A stretch of DNA of 64,000 nucleotides from Gallionella sp. (GCA_028714075.1 JAQTMZ010000005.1:1-64000); one strand, 5' to 3'. Shown: positions 31,099 through 40,434, counted from the stretch's first letter. Notes: generated by a model from the sequence alone, not told the origin. Program-made: numbers and translations.

Positions 31099-32159
31099 GC
31101 GAAAAACTAACACAGCTGCGCGAGCAGATCGACCGCCTGGATGACGAGTTGTTGAAACTCGTCAACCAGCGCGCCGCCCTGGCGCAGCAAATCGGGCTTC
31201 TCAAGGAAGATGGCGTGATGCTGCGCCCGGAGCGCGAGGCGCAGATATTGCGGCGTTTGCAAGGCGACAACAAGGGGCCGTTGGGCAATGCCGCCGTGGC
31301 GCAGTTGTTCACCGAAGTGATGTCGCAGTGCCGCGCGCTGGAAGCGCCGCTGACGGTGGCCTATCTGGGGCCGGAGGGAACCTTTACCGAGGCGGCGGCG
31401 CTGAAACGTTTCGGCAGCGCGATACAAAAACTGCCGTGCGCGAATATCGACGATGTGTTTAATGCGGTGGAATGCGGCACGGCCCAATACGGCGTCATGC
31501 CGGTGGAAAATTCCAGCGAGGGCGCTATCGGGCGCACGCTGGATTTGCTGCTGCACAGCTCGCTGCAAATATGCGGCGAAGTGAAGCTGGCTATCCACCA
31601 GTGCCTGCTGTCGCAGCATTGCGAATTGGGCGGGATCAAGACGGTTTATTCGCATTCGCAGTCATTCGGCCAGTGCCAGAATTGGCTGAATATGAACTTG
31701 CCGAATGCGTTGCTGGTGCATGTTTCCAGCAATGCCGAAGCGGCGCGCCTGGCCGCGGAGAACCCGCACAGCGCGGCCGTCGCCGGCATCCAGGCGGCGG
31801 AACTGTTCGGCCTTGGCGTATGCATGAGAAATATCGAGGACGACCCCAAGAACACCACGCGCTTCCTGGTATTGGGCAATCAACGGGTGGTGCCATCCGG
31901 CAACGACAAGACCTCGCTGGTGCTGTCCGCCGCGAACCGTCCCGGCGCAGTGCATGACCTGCTGGCCCCGCTGGCCAAACATGGCGTGAGCATGACCAAG
32001 CTGGAGTCGCGCCCGGCGCAGGCCGAGCTTTGGGAGTACGTGTTCTACGTGGATGTCGAAGGTCACCAGACCGATGTCAAAGTGGCGACGGCGCTGGCTG
32101 AAATCAAGAAAGTCGCCGCGTTCATGAAAATCCTCGGTTCATATCCGGTTGCCGCGTAG
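31095..32159 (+). CDS. pheA: Bifunctional chorismate mutase / prephenate dehydratase
   Basis: 354 residues. Residues 1-85 form the AroQ chorismate mutase (LREQIDRLDDELLKLVNQRA, LRPEREAQILRRL; each quoted in part). Residues 90-270 form the dehydratase domain with AYLGPEGTFTEAAA, PVENSSEGAIGRTLDLL, NTTRFLVLG and the catalytic TRF motif. Residues 280-350 form an ACT domain (GAVHDLLAPLAKHGVSMTKLESRP, short: MTKLESRP) for phenylalanine feedback. It starts by ATGA overlap with serA. It produces phenylpyruvate for phenylalanine. Confidence 0.97.
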   Translation: MSEKLTQLREQIDRLDDELLKLVNQRAALAQQIGLLKEDGVMLRPEREAQILRRLQGDNKGPLGNAAVAQLFTEVMSQCRALEAPLTVAYLGPEGTFTEAAALKRFGSAIQKLPCANIDDVFNAVECGTAQYGVMPVENSSEGAIGRTLDLLLHSSLQICGEVKLAIHQCLLSQHCELGGIKTVYSHSQSFGQCQNWLNMNLPNALLVHVSSNAEAARLAAENPHSAAVAGIQAAELFGLGVCMRNIEDDPKNTTRFLVLGNQRVVPSGNDKTSLVLSAANRPGAVHDLLAPLAKHGVSMTKLESRPAQAELWEYVFYVDVEGHQTDVKVATALAEIKKVAAFMKILGSYPVAA

Positions 32160-32181
32160 GCGCTCGTTCGGGAGTAATTGA

Positions 32182-32958
32182 ATGGCAATGCCGCAACTGT
32201 GCTGGGATATCGAGTTCCTGAGAAACAACCCGACCCTGCTGGATAAAAATTACGGCATTCCTGCCGAAGTGAAGCGCACCGGCTATCCGGTGCGCATGGT
32301 GCGCTACTGGTTCATGTATCACTTCCTGCGCGAAGACGCGGCGCGCAAAGGCGCGCTGGATGTGTGCGAAATCGGCGTGGATGTCGGGCAGATGCTCGGC
32401 TTCATGCATGCGGCCGCCGAACACGGTGGCGAGAAAGTGCCGCTGGCCGGTTGGGATGCGGTGGATGCGCTGATTCGCAAGGATATTCTGGAACGCGCCG
32501 GATACAACCATTTCTACCAGGTGGACTTGGAAAGCGCGGAGTTCAAGCTGGATCAAGGCAAGCAATACGACGCGATGATCCTGTTGCATGTGCTGGAGCA
32601 TCTGTTCGAGCCGGAGCAGCTGATCGCGAAAATTGTGCCGCACCTGAAACCGGGTGGCATGCTGATCGGCGGATTTCCTTCCACACCGGAATGCATGGCG
32701 CAGGCGCGCGAAGATAAAATTCGCCCCGCTGCCAGAAAATACGGGCATGTCAGCGTGTTTTCGCCGCAGCGCGTGCGCGACATGGCGGCGGCGAACGGGC
32801 TGGAAGTGGAGTTTTTGAGCGGAGCATTTTTTATGCGCAAAAAAGGCTTCTTCCTGGAAAATTACCGCTGGTGGCTGCGCTTCAACCTGTGGTTCGGCGC
32901 GCTGTTCCCAAGTTGGCCGGGCGAGACGTACTGGATACTGCGTAAGCCTGTTAAATAA
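32182..32958 (+). CDS. SAM-dependent methyltransferase of unknown substrate
   Basis: 258 residues, class I methyltransferase (Methyltransf_23 type) with motif I DVCEIGVDVGQMLGFM near residue 56, acidic post-motif VDLESAEF, and ILLHVLEHLFEP and LKPGGMLIGGFP typical of the later strands. A C-terminal helical piece ends with aromatic residues. The start has GGGAG 8 bp upstream. It interrupts the usual pheA-hisC adjacency and shows no signal for aromatic metabolism, so its job may relate to lipid or polysaccharide modification encoded further along (inference). Confidence 0.7.
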   Translation: MAMPQLCWDIEFLRNNPTLLDKNYGIPAEVKRTGYPVRMVRYWFMYHFLREDAARKGALDVCEIGVDVGQMLGFMHAAAEHGGEKVPLAGWDAVDALIRKDILERAGYNHFYQVDLESAEFKLDQGKQYDAMILLHVLEHLFEPEQLIAKIVPHLKPGGMLIGGFPSTPECMAQAREDKIRPAARKYGHVSVFSPQRVRDMAAANGLEVEFLSGAFFMRKKGFFLENYRWWLRFNLWFGALFPSWPGETYWILRKPVK

Positions 32959-32965
32959 CAGCGGG

Positions 32966-33057
32966 TCCGCAGATTACGCAGATGGGCGCAGATTGAAAAC
33001 CCTGAAACAGGTTAGTCGGTTTGCAAATAATCTGCGTGAATCTGTGTAATCTGCGGA
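32966..33057. repeat. Inverted repeat between methyltransferase and hisC
   Basis: TCCGCAGATTACGCAGAT (32966-32983) and ATCTGTGTAATCTGCGGA (33040-33057) form a 17/18 inverted pair around 56 bp that contains further ATCTGCGT words. It looks like a small dispersed MITE/REP-type element. Confidence 0.65.
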
Positions 33058-33089
33058 TAAAGTTTGCCTTTGATTATTAAGAATTGAAA

Positions 33090-34190
33090 ATGAATTATAG
33101 CGAGTTAGCACCACCCTACATCCGCGCCATCGCGCCCTACCAGCCCGGCAAGCCGATCTCCGAGCTGGAGCGCGAACTGGGCATCAGCGGCATCGTCAAG
33201 CTGGCGTCGAACGAGAACCCGTTAGGCGCGAGCCCGAAAGCGGTTGCCGCAGCGCATGCCGCGCTCGATGAGATTGGGCTGTATCCGGACGGCAACGGTT
33301 TCGCACTGAAAGATGCGCTGGTGCAACGCTATGGTGTGGCGCACGACCAAATCGTGCTGGGCAACGGTTCCAACGACATGCTGGAGCTGGCGGCGCGCGC
33401 CTTCCTGACCGTCGGTGACAAGGCGGTATATTCCGACCATGCATTCGCGGTGTATCCGCTGGCGACGCAGGCGGTCGGTGCGAGCGGCGTTTCTGTGCCC
33501 GCAATCAATTATGGTCACGACCTGAAGGCGATGCTGCAAGCCGCCGTCGAACACAAAGCCAAGCTGGTGTTTGTCGCCAACCCGAACAATCCGACCGGCA
33601 CCTTCCTGAGCGCGGCGGATTTGCTGGAGTTCATGCGCGCGCTGCCCGCGAATATCCTGGTGGTGCTGGATGAGGCGTACAACGAATACCTGCCGGAGGA
33701 ATGCCGCTACGATTCGGTGGCGTGGCTGAAAAAATTCCCCAACCTGATTATCTCGCGCACTTTCTCCAAGGCTTACGGGCTGGCCTCGCTGCGTGTCGGT
33801 TACGCGCTGGGTAACCCGCAAGTCATCGACATGCTGAACCGCGTGCGCCAGCCGTTCAACGTCAACAGTGTGGCGCAGGCGGCGGCGGTGGCGGCGTTGC
33901 AGGATACGGATTTCGTGCGGCAGACCTTTGCGCTGAACCGGCGCGGCATGGCGCAGATCACTGCTGAATTAGGCAGGCTGAAACTGGAATACATTCCGTC
34001 GTTCGGCAACTTCGTCAGCTTCAAAATTGAAAATGCTATGGCGGTATATCGCCGCCTGCTGGAACTGGGCGTGATCGTGCGCCCGATCGCCAATTACGAC
34101 ATGCCGGGCTGGTTGCGCGTGAGCATCGGGCTGGAAAAAGAGAATGAGAAATTTTTGTCTGCACTGAAGCAAATACTTGGAGAGCAATAA
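33090..34190 (+). CDS. hisC: Histidinol-phosphate aminotransferase (aromatic-cluster type)
   Basis: 366 residues, a class I/II PLP aminotransferase with [36 protein letters not shown] and the PLP lysine in [18 protein letters not shown] (in part [12 protein letters not shown]). ATG 33090 is used; an in-frame TTG lies 6 bp upstream. In betaproteobacteria the copy between pheA and aroF/tyrA often acts as aromatic aminotransferase as well as, or instead of, serving histidine synthesis. Its stop abuts the next ATG, implying coupled translation. Confidence 0.93.
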   Translation: MNYSELAPPYIRAIAPYQPGKPISELERELGISGIVKLASNENPLGASPKAVAAAHAALDEIGLYPDGNGFALKDALVQRYGVAHDQIVLGNGSNDMLELAARAFLTVGDKAVYSDHAFAVYPLATQAVGASGVSVPAINYGHDLKAMLQAAVEHKAKLVFVANPNNPTGTFLSAADLLEFMRALPANILVVLDEAYNEYLPEECRYDSVAWLKKFPNLIISRTFSKAYGLASLRVGYALGNPQVIDMLNRVRQPFNVNSVAQAAAVAALQDTDFVRQTFALNRRGMAQITAELGRLKLEYIPSFGNFVSFKIENAMAVYRRLLELGVIVRPIANYDMPGWLRVSIGLEKENEKFLSALKQILGEQ

Positions 34191-35207
34191 ATGATTATCG
34201 TAATGGGAAAAGATGTCACTGACGAACAGATTGGTGCAGTGGTAAAGAGGCTGGAAACAGCCGGTTTGAAAGCGAATATTTCGCGCGGCATCGAGCGCAC
34301 CGTGATCGGTGCAATCGGCGATGAAACTCCCCTGACCGAGGAAATGTTTACGCCGTTGCCCGGTGTGGAATCGGCGATGCATATTGCCAAACAGTACAAA
34401 ATTGTGTCGCGCGAATCGCATCGCGACAGCACTGTGATCGACATCGGCGGTATCCCGCTCGGCGGCAACCAGATCCAGGTGATCGCCGGACCGTGTTCGG
34501 TGGAAACGCAGGAGCAGATGGACTTGTCGGCCAAATATACGCATGAGGCAGGCTGCCGTTTGATGCGCGGCGGTGCGTTCAAGCCGCGCACCAGCCCGTA
34601 TGCTTTTCAGGGCAAGGGCAAAGAGGGTTTGGACATGTTCCGCAAGGCGGCCAGCCCGTACAAGCTGCCTATCGTCACCGAGTTGATGGACGTGCGCCAG
34701 ATCGATATGTTCATGGAATACGACGTGGACGTGATCCAGATCGGCACGCGCAACATGCAGAACTTCGACCTGCTCAAGGAAGTCGGGCGCATCAACAAGC
34801 CGGTGATCCTCAAGCGCGGCATGTCGGCGACCATTTCCGAATGGCTGATGTCGGCGGAATACATCGCGGCGGGCGGCAACCACAACATTATTTTTTGCGA
34901 GCGCGGCATCCGCACCTTCGAGACCGCCTACCGCAATGTGCTGGACGTGACCGCAATCCCGGTGCTGAAGAAGGAGACCCATCTGCCGGTGATCGTCGAT
35001 CCATCGCACGCGGGCGGCAAGGCGTGGATGGTTCCGGCGCTGTCGCAGGCCGCGCTTGCCGCGGGCGCGGACGGGCTGCTGGTCGAGATGCATCCGAATC
35101 CCTGCGAAGCATGGTGCGATGCCGATCAGGCGTTGACCCCGCAGGAATTGAAGAAGCTGATGGGCACGCTGGGAGCGATTGCCGGCGCGATCGGACGCAC
35201 GCTGTAA
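34191..35207 (+). CDS. aroF: DAHP synthase, type I-beta with N-terminal regulatory domain
   Basis: 338 residues of the TIGR01361 group. An N-terminal ferredoxin-like domain (about 1-70) is followed by the TIM barrel with IAGPCSVETQEQM, RGGAFKPRTSPYAFQG, KRGMSATISEWL, ERGIRTFE and VDPSHAGGK. It condenses phosphoenolpyruvate and erythrose-4-phosphate, the first step of the shikimate pathway. The extra N-terminal domain usually mediates allosteric control. It begins directly after the hisC stop (GGAGAG upstream) and is followed by a palindromic repeat and tyrA. Confidence 0.95.
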   Translation: MIIVMGKDVTDEQIGAVVKRLETAGLKANISRGIERTVIGAIGDETPLTEEMFTPLPGVESAMHIAKQYKIVSRESHRDSTVIDIGGIPLGGNQIQVIAGPCSVETQEQMDLSAKYTHEAGCRLMRGGAFKPRTSPYAFQGKGKEGLDMFRKAASPYKLPIVTELMDVRQIDMFMEYDVDVIQIGTRNMQNFDLLKEVGRINKPVILKRGMSATISEWLMSAEYIAAGGNHNIIFCERGIRTFETAYRNVLDVTAIPVLKKETHLPVIVDPSHAGGKAWMVPALSQAALAAGADGLLVEMHPNPCEAWCDADQALTPQELKKLMGTLGAIAGAIGRTL

Positions 35208-35211
35208 AAAT

Positions 35212-35269
35212 GGGAGCGCCGACGTCCTCGTCGGCATGAGTAAATTGCCGGCGAGACGCCGGCGCTCCC
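35212..35269. repeat. Palindromic repeat between aroF and tyrA
   Basis: Outer arms GGGAGCGCC and GGCGCTCCC enclose two hairpins, GCCGACGTCCTCGTCGGC and GCCGGCGAGACGCCGGC. It is a REP-like element that could also attenuate transcription between the two genes. It differs from the RAYT-linked REP family. Confidence 0.7.
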
Positions 35270-35295
35270 GGAGATGAATTTAGCAGAGGGCAAAA

Positions 35296-36168
35296 GTGGT
35301 TGATCCGCAATTCAAAAAAATCATCATCTTCGGCGTCGGCCTGATCGGCGGCTCGTTCGCGCTGGCGTTGCGCAAGGCGCATGCCGTTGGCGAGGTGGTC
35401 GGCTTCGGGCGCAGCGAGACAACGCTGCAACAGGCCCGGCAACTCGGCATCATCGACCGTATCGGGCAGGATATTGCCGTTGAAGCGGGCGATGCGGATC
35501 TGATATTGCTGGCCACGCCGGTCGGACAGATGGCGGAGCTGATGGCGCGCATCGCGCCGCATCTCGGCGCGCACACGCTGGTTACCGATGGCGGCAGCAC
35601 CAAGAGCGACGTGGTAGCTGCGGCTTATGCGCAACTGGGCAGCAAGGCGGCGCAGTTCGTGCCCGCGCATCCGATTGCCGGAGCCGAGCAGAGCGGCGCG
35701 GCGGCGGCGCGCGCCGATTTGTATGTCGGCAAGAAAGTGGTGCTGACCCCGCTGCCGGAAAACACCCCCGAGGCCGTGGCGCGCGTGCAGGCCGCATGGC
35801 AGGCGTGCGGTGCGAACATTTACCGGCTGACCTACGCCGAGCACGACGCGGTGTTTGCGGCGGTCAGCCACTTGCCGCACCTGTTGTCGTTCGCGCTGGT
35901 GCATGATCTGGCGCAGCGCGACAACCGCGACCTGCTGCTGTCCTTCGCCGCCAGCGGCTTCCGCGACTTCACGCGCATCGCGTCCAGCTCGCCGGAAATG
36001 TGGCGCGATATTTGTCTGGCGAATCGCGAAGCGTTGTTGCGGGAATTGCAGACCTACATCGCGGAGCTGAACAAAATGAGCGCGGCGCTTGCGGCGGGCG
36101 ATGCGGTACAGCTCGAACAGACCTTCCGCAGCGCGCGCGAGTTGCGTGCCGGCTGGAAAGAACAATAA
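35296..36168 (+). CDS. tyrA: Prephenate dehydrogenase
   Basis: 290 residues starting at GTG. It has the NAD-binding motif IIIFGVGLIGGSFALALRKA (in part FGVGLIGGSFALAL), TDGGSTKSDVV, PAHPIAGAEQSG, and the catalytic-type histidine in VSHLPHLLSFAL, all TyrA signatures. It oxidatively decarboxylates prephenate (or arogenate) to give tyrosine precursors. In relatives aroA usually follows; here the Ara4N lipid A genes follow instead, with arnT only 5 bp downstream. Confidence 0.95.
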   Translation: MVDPQFKKIIIFGVGLIGGSFALALRKAHAVGEVVGFGRSETTLQQARQLGIIDRIGQDIAVEAGDADLILLATPVGQMAELMARIAPHLGAHTLVTDGGSTKSDVVAAAYAQLGSKAAQFVPAHPIAGAEQSGAAAARADLYVGKKVVLTPLPENTPEAVARVQAAWQACGANIYRLTYAEHDAVFAAVSHLPHLLSFALVHDLAQRDNRDLLLSFAASGFRDFTRIASSSPEMWRDICLANREALLRELQTYIAELNKMSAALAAGDAVQLEQTFRSARELRAGWKEQ

Positions 36169-36173
36169 GAATA

Positions 36174-37973
36174 ATGAGCCGTATCCTGACCAGGTGGATT
36201 TGGTTGCTGCTTGCCGCCATTGCGCTGATCTGGTTTGCCAACCTCGAATACCGCACGCTGGTCAAGCCGGACGAAGGGCGCTATGCCGAGATTCCGCGCG
36301 AGATGGTGGCCAGCGGCGATTGGGTGACGCCGCGCCTGAACGAACTCAAGTATTTTGAAAAACCGCCGCTGCAATACTGGGCGACCGCCACCGCCTATAC
36401 CCTGTTCGGCGAGCACCAATGGACATCGCGCCTGTGGACCGGGCTGACCGGTTTTGCCGGCATCCTGCTGGTATGGTTTGCTGGGCTGCGCCTGTTCGGG
36501 CGCGAGACGGCGGGCTATGCCGCGCTGTTGCTGTCCAGCAGCCTGCTGTATGTGATGATGGGGCACATCAACACGCTGGACATGGGCGTGACATTTTTTC
36601 TCACGCTGGGCATTGTCGGGTTGTTGCTCGCGCAGGCGCAGGCGGATGTCGGCAAGCGGCGCAACCGCATGCTGCTGGCGTGGGCCGCGCTGGCATTGGC
36701 GGTGCTGAGCAAGGGATTGATGGGGCTGGTGTTGCCGGGTGCCGCGCTGTTCATTTATTGCGTGGTGCAGCGCGACTTCGGCGTGCTGAAACGCATGCAC
36801 TGGCTGCCCGGCCTGGCGGTGTTTCTTGCGATCACCGTGCCGTGGTTCCTGCTGGTGATGAAAGCCAACCCGGAATTCTTCGAGCGCTTCTTCATCTACG
36901 AGCATTACACGCGTTTCACCACCAAGGATCTGGGGCGCTATCAGCCCTGGTATTACTTCATCCCGATCCTGCTGGCCGGGGCGCTGCCGTGGACGGTGCT
37001 GATGTTCGACACCATGTGGCGCACCTTGCGCAACCGCAAGCTGCCGGACACGATGTTCAGCACGCAGCGCTTCCTGCTGGTCTGGGCGGTGTTCATCTAC
37101 GTGTTTTTTTCCATTTCCGGTTCCAAGCTGCCGTCCTATCTGCTGCCGATGTTGCCCGCGCTGGCCTTGTTGATGGGCAAGCGCATCGCCGGGATGCGCG
37201 CGCGGGTGCTGCTCTGGCAGGTCGCCCCGGTCGTGCCGGTCGCGTTGCTGCTGCTGGGGCTGGCGGTCAATGTGGACAAGCTGGCCGACACGCCGAGCCA
37301 GGCCGAACTGTATCCGCATTACGGCGAGTGGCTGGTTGTCGCGGCAATGATTATGCTGACCGGCTTGCTGACGGGGATGCTGCTGTTATGGTTAGAGATG
37401 AAATCCATTGCAGTGGCGATATTGGCGCTGAGCGCCCTGTTGTCCGCGCAAATCGGGCTGTCCGGCTACAACACGGTGGCGCAGGAGCGTTCCGCGAAGC
37501 ATATCGCCGAGGCGATACGCGGCGAGGTAACGGCGGGCGTGCCGTTTTATTCGGTGCTGACCTACGAGCAGACCCTGCCGTTTTATTTGCAACGCACCTT
37601 TACTCTGGTGCAGTATCAGGATGAAATGGCTTTCGGCATCCGGCAGGAGCCGCAACGCTGGATCCCCACCATCGAGGAGTTTGCCAAGGTATGGGCGACA
37701 CAGCGCGAAGCGTTCGCTATTATGCCGGCATATGTTTATGCGCAGTTGCAGGCCGCTTCGGCAGGCTCAGGACAGGCCGCTTCGGCAGGCTCAGGACAGG
37801 CCGCTTCGACGAGCTCAGGACAGGCCGCTTCGACAAGCTCAGGACAGGGGTTGGAAATGGAAATTATTTTTGAAGACGCGCAGCATATCGTGGTCAAGAA
37901 ACCAGCGAGTGCGATTACTATTAATCCCCTCTCCCCTGGCGGCAAAGGGGTAGGGGAGAAGGGGGCACCATGA
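36174..37973 (+). CDS. arnT: ArnT-like lipid A glycosyltransferase with repeat-extended tail
   Basis: 599 residues, a multi-pass GT-C (PMT/ArnT) membrane enzyme. The N-terminus has the periplasmic acidic motif VKPDEGRYAEIPREM and FEKPPLQYWATA after the first membrane helix, and about twelve hydrophobic segments follow. ArnT moves 4-amino-4-deoxy-arabinose from undecaprenyl phosphate to lipid A, lowering cationic peptide binding. Other GT-C substrates are possible, but the arn neighbours support this call. The last ~75 residues are odd: four in-frame copies of a 24-bp dispersed repeat (37751-37846) encode QAAS-x-GSG/SSG units, and the tail ends in sequence typical of intergenic repeats. ATG 36174 is used. 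Confidence 0.85.
   Translation: MSRILTRWIWLLLAAIALIWFANLEYRTLVKPDEGRYAEIPREMVASGDWVTPRLNELKYFEKPPLQYWATATAYTLFGEHQWTSRLWTGLTGFAGILLVWFAGLRLFGRETAGYAALLLSSSLLYVMMGHINTLDMGVTFFLTLGIVGLLLAQAQADVGKRRNRMLLAWAALALAVLSKGLMGLVLPGAALFIYCVVQRDFGVLKRMHWLPGLAVFLAITVPWFLLVMKANPEFFERFFIYEHYTRFTTKDLGRYQPWYYFIPILLAGALPWTVLMFDTMWRTLRNRKLPDTMFSTQRFLLVWAVFIYVFFSISGSKLPSYLLPMLPALALLMGKRIAGMRARVLLWQVAPVVPVALLLLGLAVNVDKLADTPSQAELYPHYGEWLVVAAMIMLTGLLTGMLLLWLEMKSIAVAILALSALLSAQIGLSGYNTVAQERSAKHIAEAIRGEVTAGVPFYSVLTYEQTLPFYLQRTFTLVQYQDEMAFGIRQEPQRWIPTIEEFAKVWATQREAFAIMPAYVYAQLQAASAGSGQAASAGSGQAASTSSGQAASTSSGQGLEMEIIFEDAQHIVVKKPASAITINPLSPGGKGVGEKGAP
37751..37846 (+). repeat. Four tandem copies of a 24-bp dispersed repeat inside arnT
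   Basis: Unit GGCCGCTTCGGCAGGCTCAG then GACA; copies 3 and 4 carry GACGAGCTC and GACAAGCTC variants. Single copies occur between genes at 8259-8270 and, inverted, at 8893-8908. Confidence 0.9.
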
Positions 37974-38341
37974 GCCTGGTCAGTTTCAGTTTGATTTTCA
38001 TCGGCGTGATGCTCAACGCCGCCGCGCAGATACTGATGAAGGCGGGAACCAACGTCATCGGCCATTTCGAGTTCAGCATGGAAAACATCCTGCCGATCGG
38101 ATTGAGACTGGCGACCGAGTGGCATATCGCCGCCGCGCTGTTCTGCTACGCGCTCAGCGTAATCATCTGGATACTCGCGTTGTCGCGCGTACCGGTCAGC
38201 ATCGCCTTTCCGATGCTGTCGATGGCCTATGTGGTGAATGCCGTCGCCGCCTGGTACCTGCTCGGCGAAGCCTTCAACCCGACCAAACTGGTCGGCATGG
38301 GCGTGATTATTCTGGGCGTGATTATTATTTCGCGGGCATAA
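37970..38341 (+). CDS. Small EamA/SMR-type transporter, ArnE/ArnF-like
   Basis: 123 residues with four hydrophobic helices (LIFIGVMLNAAAQILMKAG, ALFCYALSVIIWILALS, AFPMLSMAYVVNAVAAW, LVGMGVIILGVIIIS). This matches the ArnE/ArnF subunits that flip undecaprenyl-phosphate-Ara4N to the periplasmic side. E. coli uses a two-gene pair; here one gene is present, so a homodimer is likely. It overlaps arnT by 4 bp, which supports the pathway assignment. Confidence 0.85.
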   Translation: MSLVSFSLIFIGVMLNAAAQILMKAGTNVIGHFEFSMENILPIGLRLATEWHIAAALFCYALSVIIWILALSRVPVSIAFPMLSMAYVVNAVAAWYLLGEAFNPTKLVGMGVIILGVIIISRA

Positions 38342-38356
38342 AATTCAAAAAATACT

Positions 38357-38469
38357 TGTCCACGAAAGACACGAAAAACACGAAAAACACGAAATATCCC
38401 CCAAAGACATGACAAGCCGATAGCTTAATTTTGAGGTTTTGTTCGTGCTTTTCGTGTCTTTCGTGGACA
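38357..38469. repeat. 21-bp perfect inverted repeat before arnB
   Basis: TGTCCACGAAAGACACGAAA (38357-38376, plus one A) and its exact inverse at 38449-38469 enclose about 71 bp that contain extra AAACACGAA words. A REP/MITE-type element, or a long hairpin in the arnE/F-arnB transcript. Confidence 0.75.
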
Positions 38470-38508
38470 GTTTGTAGCATTGGTTTTGAATTTTTTAGAG
38501 GTTTTGCC

Positions 38509-39639
38509 ATGAGTAATTTTCTTCCCTTCTCCCGCCCCACCATAGACGAAGCGACCATCGCTTCAGTAGGCGACGTGCTGCGCTCCGGCTGGATTACCAC
38601 CGGCCCGAAGGTGCAGGAATTCGAGAAAAAACTATCCGAATATTTCGGCGGGCGTCCGGTGCGCACCTTCAATTCCGGCACCTGCACGATGGAGATCGCG
38701 TTGCGCATCGCGGGCATCGGCGCGGGCGACGAAGTTATCACCTCGCCGATCTCATGGGTCGCGACCGCCAATGTGATCCTCGAAGTCGGCGCGACGCCGG
38801 TGTTCGCCGACATCGACCCGGTCACGCGCAACATCGATCTGGACAAGGTCGAAGCCGCGATCACGCCACGCACCAAGGCCATCATCCCGGTGTATCTGGC
38901 AGGTAAGCCGGTGGATATGGACCGGCTGTATGCGATAGCCAGCAAGCACAAGCTGCGCGTGGTGGAAGATGCCGCGCAGGCCATCGGCTCGACGTGGAAA
39001 GGCAAGCCCATTGGTTCATTTGGTGGCTCGTTCGGCGATTTCGTATCATTCAGTTTTCAGGCCAACAAGAACATCACCACCTCCGAGGGCGGCTGTCTGG
39101 TGTTGAACAATGAAGAAGAAGCCAAGCTCGCGGAAAAATACCGCCTGCAAGGTGTCACGCGCAGCGGTTGGGACGGCATCGACGTGGACGTGCTGGGCGG
39201 CAAGTACAACATGACCGACGTCGCCGCCGCGATTGGTTTGGGCCAGTTCTCGCAACTGGATGCGATCACCGCGCAGCGGCGCAAACTGGCGCGGCATTAT
39301 TTCACCACGCTCGGCAAGGATTTCGAGAAGCAGACCGGCGCGCAACTGCCGCCTGAGGATTGCGAGAGCACCAACTGGCACCTGTTCCAGATCGTGCTAC
39401 CGGAACGCATCACCCGCGCCGACTTCATGGCACGCATGAAGGAGTACAACATCGGCATCGGCTACCACTACGCGCCCATCCACCTGTTCACGCTGTACCG
39501 CGCACTGGGCTTCAGGGAAGGCATGTTCCCGGTCGCCGAGCGCGTCGGCAAGCAGATCGTTTCGTTGCCGATGTTCTATGCGATGAATGAGGGGGATGTG
39601 GAGCGGACTTGTGAGGCGATGCGCGAGGTGTTGGCGTAA
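38509..39639 (+). CDS. arnB: UDP-Ara4O aminotransferase
   Basis: 376 residues of the DegT/DnrJ/EryC1/StrS PLP family. It has FSRPTIDEATI, WITTGPKVQEFE, NSGTCTMEIALR, EDAAQAIGS and the PLP lysine in SFQANKNITTSEGG near residue 187. ArnB transfers an amino group to UDP-4-keto-arabinose to form UDP-Ara4N. The start at 38509 follows TTAGAGG; the open frame before it runs through the inverted repeat and is not coding. Its surroundings (arnT, arnC, arnA, arnD) fix the function among the many family members. Confidence 0.92.
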   Translation: MSNFLPFSRPTIDEATIASVGDVLRSGWITTGPKVQEFEKKLSEYFGGRPVRTFNSGTCTMEIALRIAGIGAGDEVITSPISWVATANVILEVGATPVFADIDPVTRNIDLDKVEAAITPRTKAIIPVYLAGKPVDMDRLYAIASKHKLRVVEDAAQAIGSTWKGKPIGSFGGSFGDFVSFSFQANKNITTSEGGCLVLNNEEEAKLAEKYRLQGVTRSGWDGIDVDVLGGKYNMTDVAAAIGLGQFSQLDAITAQRRKLARHYFTTLGKDFEKQTGAQLPPEDCESTNWHLFQIVLPERITRADFMARMKEYNIGIGYHYAPIHLFTLYRALGFREGMFPVAERVGKQIVSLPMFYAMNEGDVERTCEAMREVLA

Positions 39640-39687
39640 GGAGGCTTGGCGCATATTCATTCATCTGAATTTTAAGGGTCTACGAAC

Positions 39688-40434
39688 ATGACAATTGAGC
39701 AACTCATTACATTATTGGCAGGAATTGGAACTGTAGTATCGGCTGGCGTGGCATTCTGGGCCGTCCTTCAAATGAAAAAACAGCGCGAGTTGTCCTACCT
39801 ACCCGATCTTGTGATTTCTAGAATGTTTTTTGATGGTTGTCGCTGCCAGGATGCCGAATCATATTTTGCCAATGGGTGGACACCAAGCCCCTTTCTTAAG
39901 ATTGAGGGCGATGAAGAATTCGTGTTTTATCTGCCGCTTCGCAATGTAGGACTCGGTACCGCCAAGAATATTTCTGTTGCATGGTCATTTCCAATTGAGG
40001 AAATAGTCTGCAAACTGAACGATCTTGGTCAGAAAAACTTACCTTTAACACATTTTTCTTTCGATGATGGAAAGATAACCATACAGTCTGAGAGCCTTGG
40101 CAACCAAGGTCTAAATTCATGGTTTAACCAGCAGAAATCATCGCTAGAGTATTTGTTGCCAGTTACGGTAAAAAGTGAGCCAGTTAAATTGGAATTCCCC
40201 ATACTATTCACTCAACTTTGCTCATACCTATTCTTTTTTCATGAAAAGAATAATGATCCAAACTCAATGCAAAATTTTCCTGTTATCAGGGCGCATTTTG
40301 AATATTACGATATTGGTGGCGAATTACACAAAACCGACTTTGATATCAATGTGTTGTTACGCCACGCAGAAGGAGATGGCAGGATCGTTAGTGGTGAGTT
40401 AGAGGCTACAAAACTTAGCCAGCGTAGCACGTAG
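39688..40434 (+). CDS. Hypothetical single-span membrane protein
   Basis: 248 residues. One N-terminal membrane helix (TLLAGIGTVVSAGVAFWAVLQM) is followed by a charged soluble domain with beta character (FLKIEGDEEFVFYLPLRNVG, LGTAKNISVAWSFP; shown in parts). AT-rich codon use sets it apart from the flanking arn genes. Similar small membrane-anchored proteins often ride with mobile defence or toxin loci. It separates arnB from the toxin-antitoxin pair and looks like part of an insertion. The function is unknown. Confidence 0.55.
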   Translation: MTIEQLITLLAGIGTVVSAGVAFWAVLQMKKQRELSYLPDLVISRMFFDGCRCQDAESYFANGWTPSPFLKIEGDEEFVFYLPLRNVGLGTAKNISVAWSFPIEEIVCKLNDLGQKNLPLTHFSFDDGKITIQSESLGNQGLNSWFNQQKSSLEYLLPVTVKSEPVKLEFPILFTQLCSYLFFFHEKNNDPNSMQNFPVIRAHFEYYDIGGELHKTDFDINVLLRHAEGDGRIVSGELEATKLSQRST

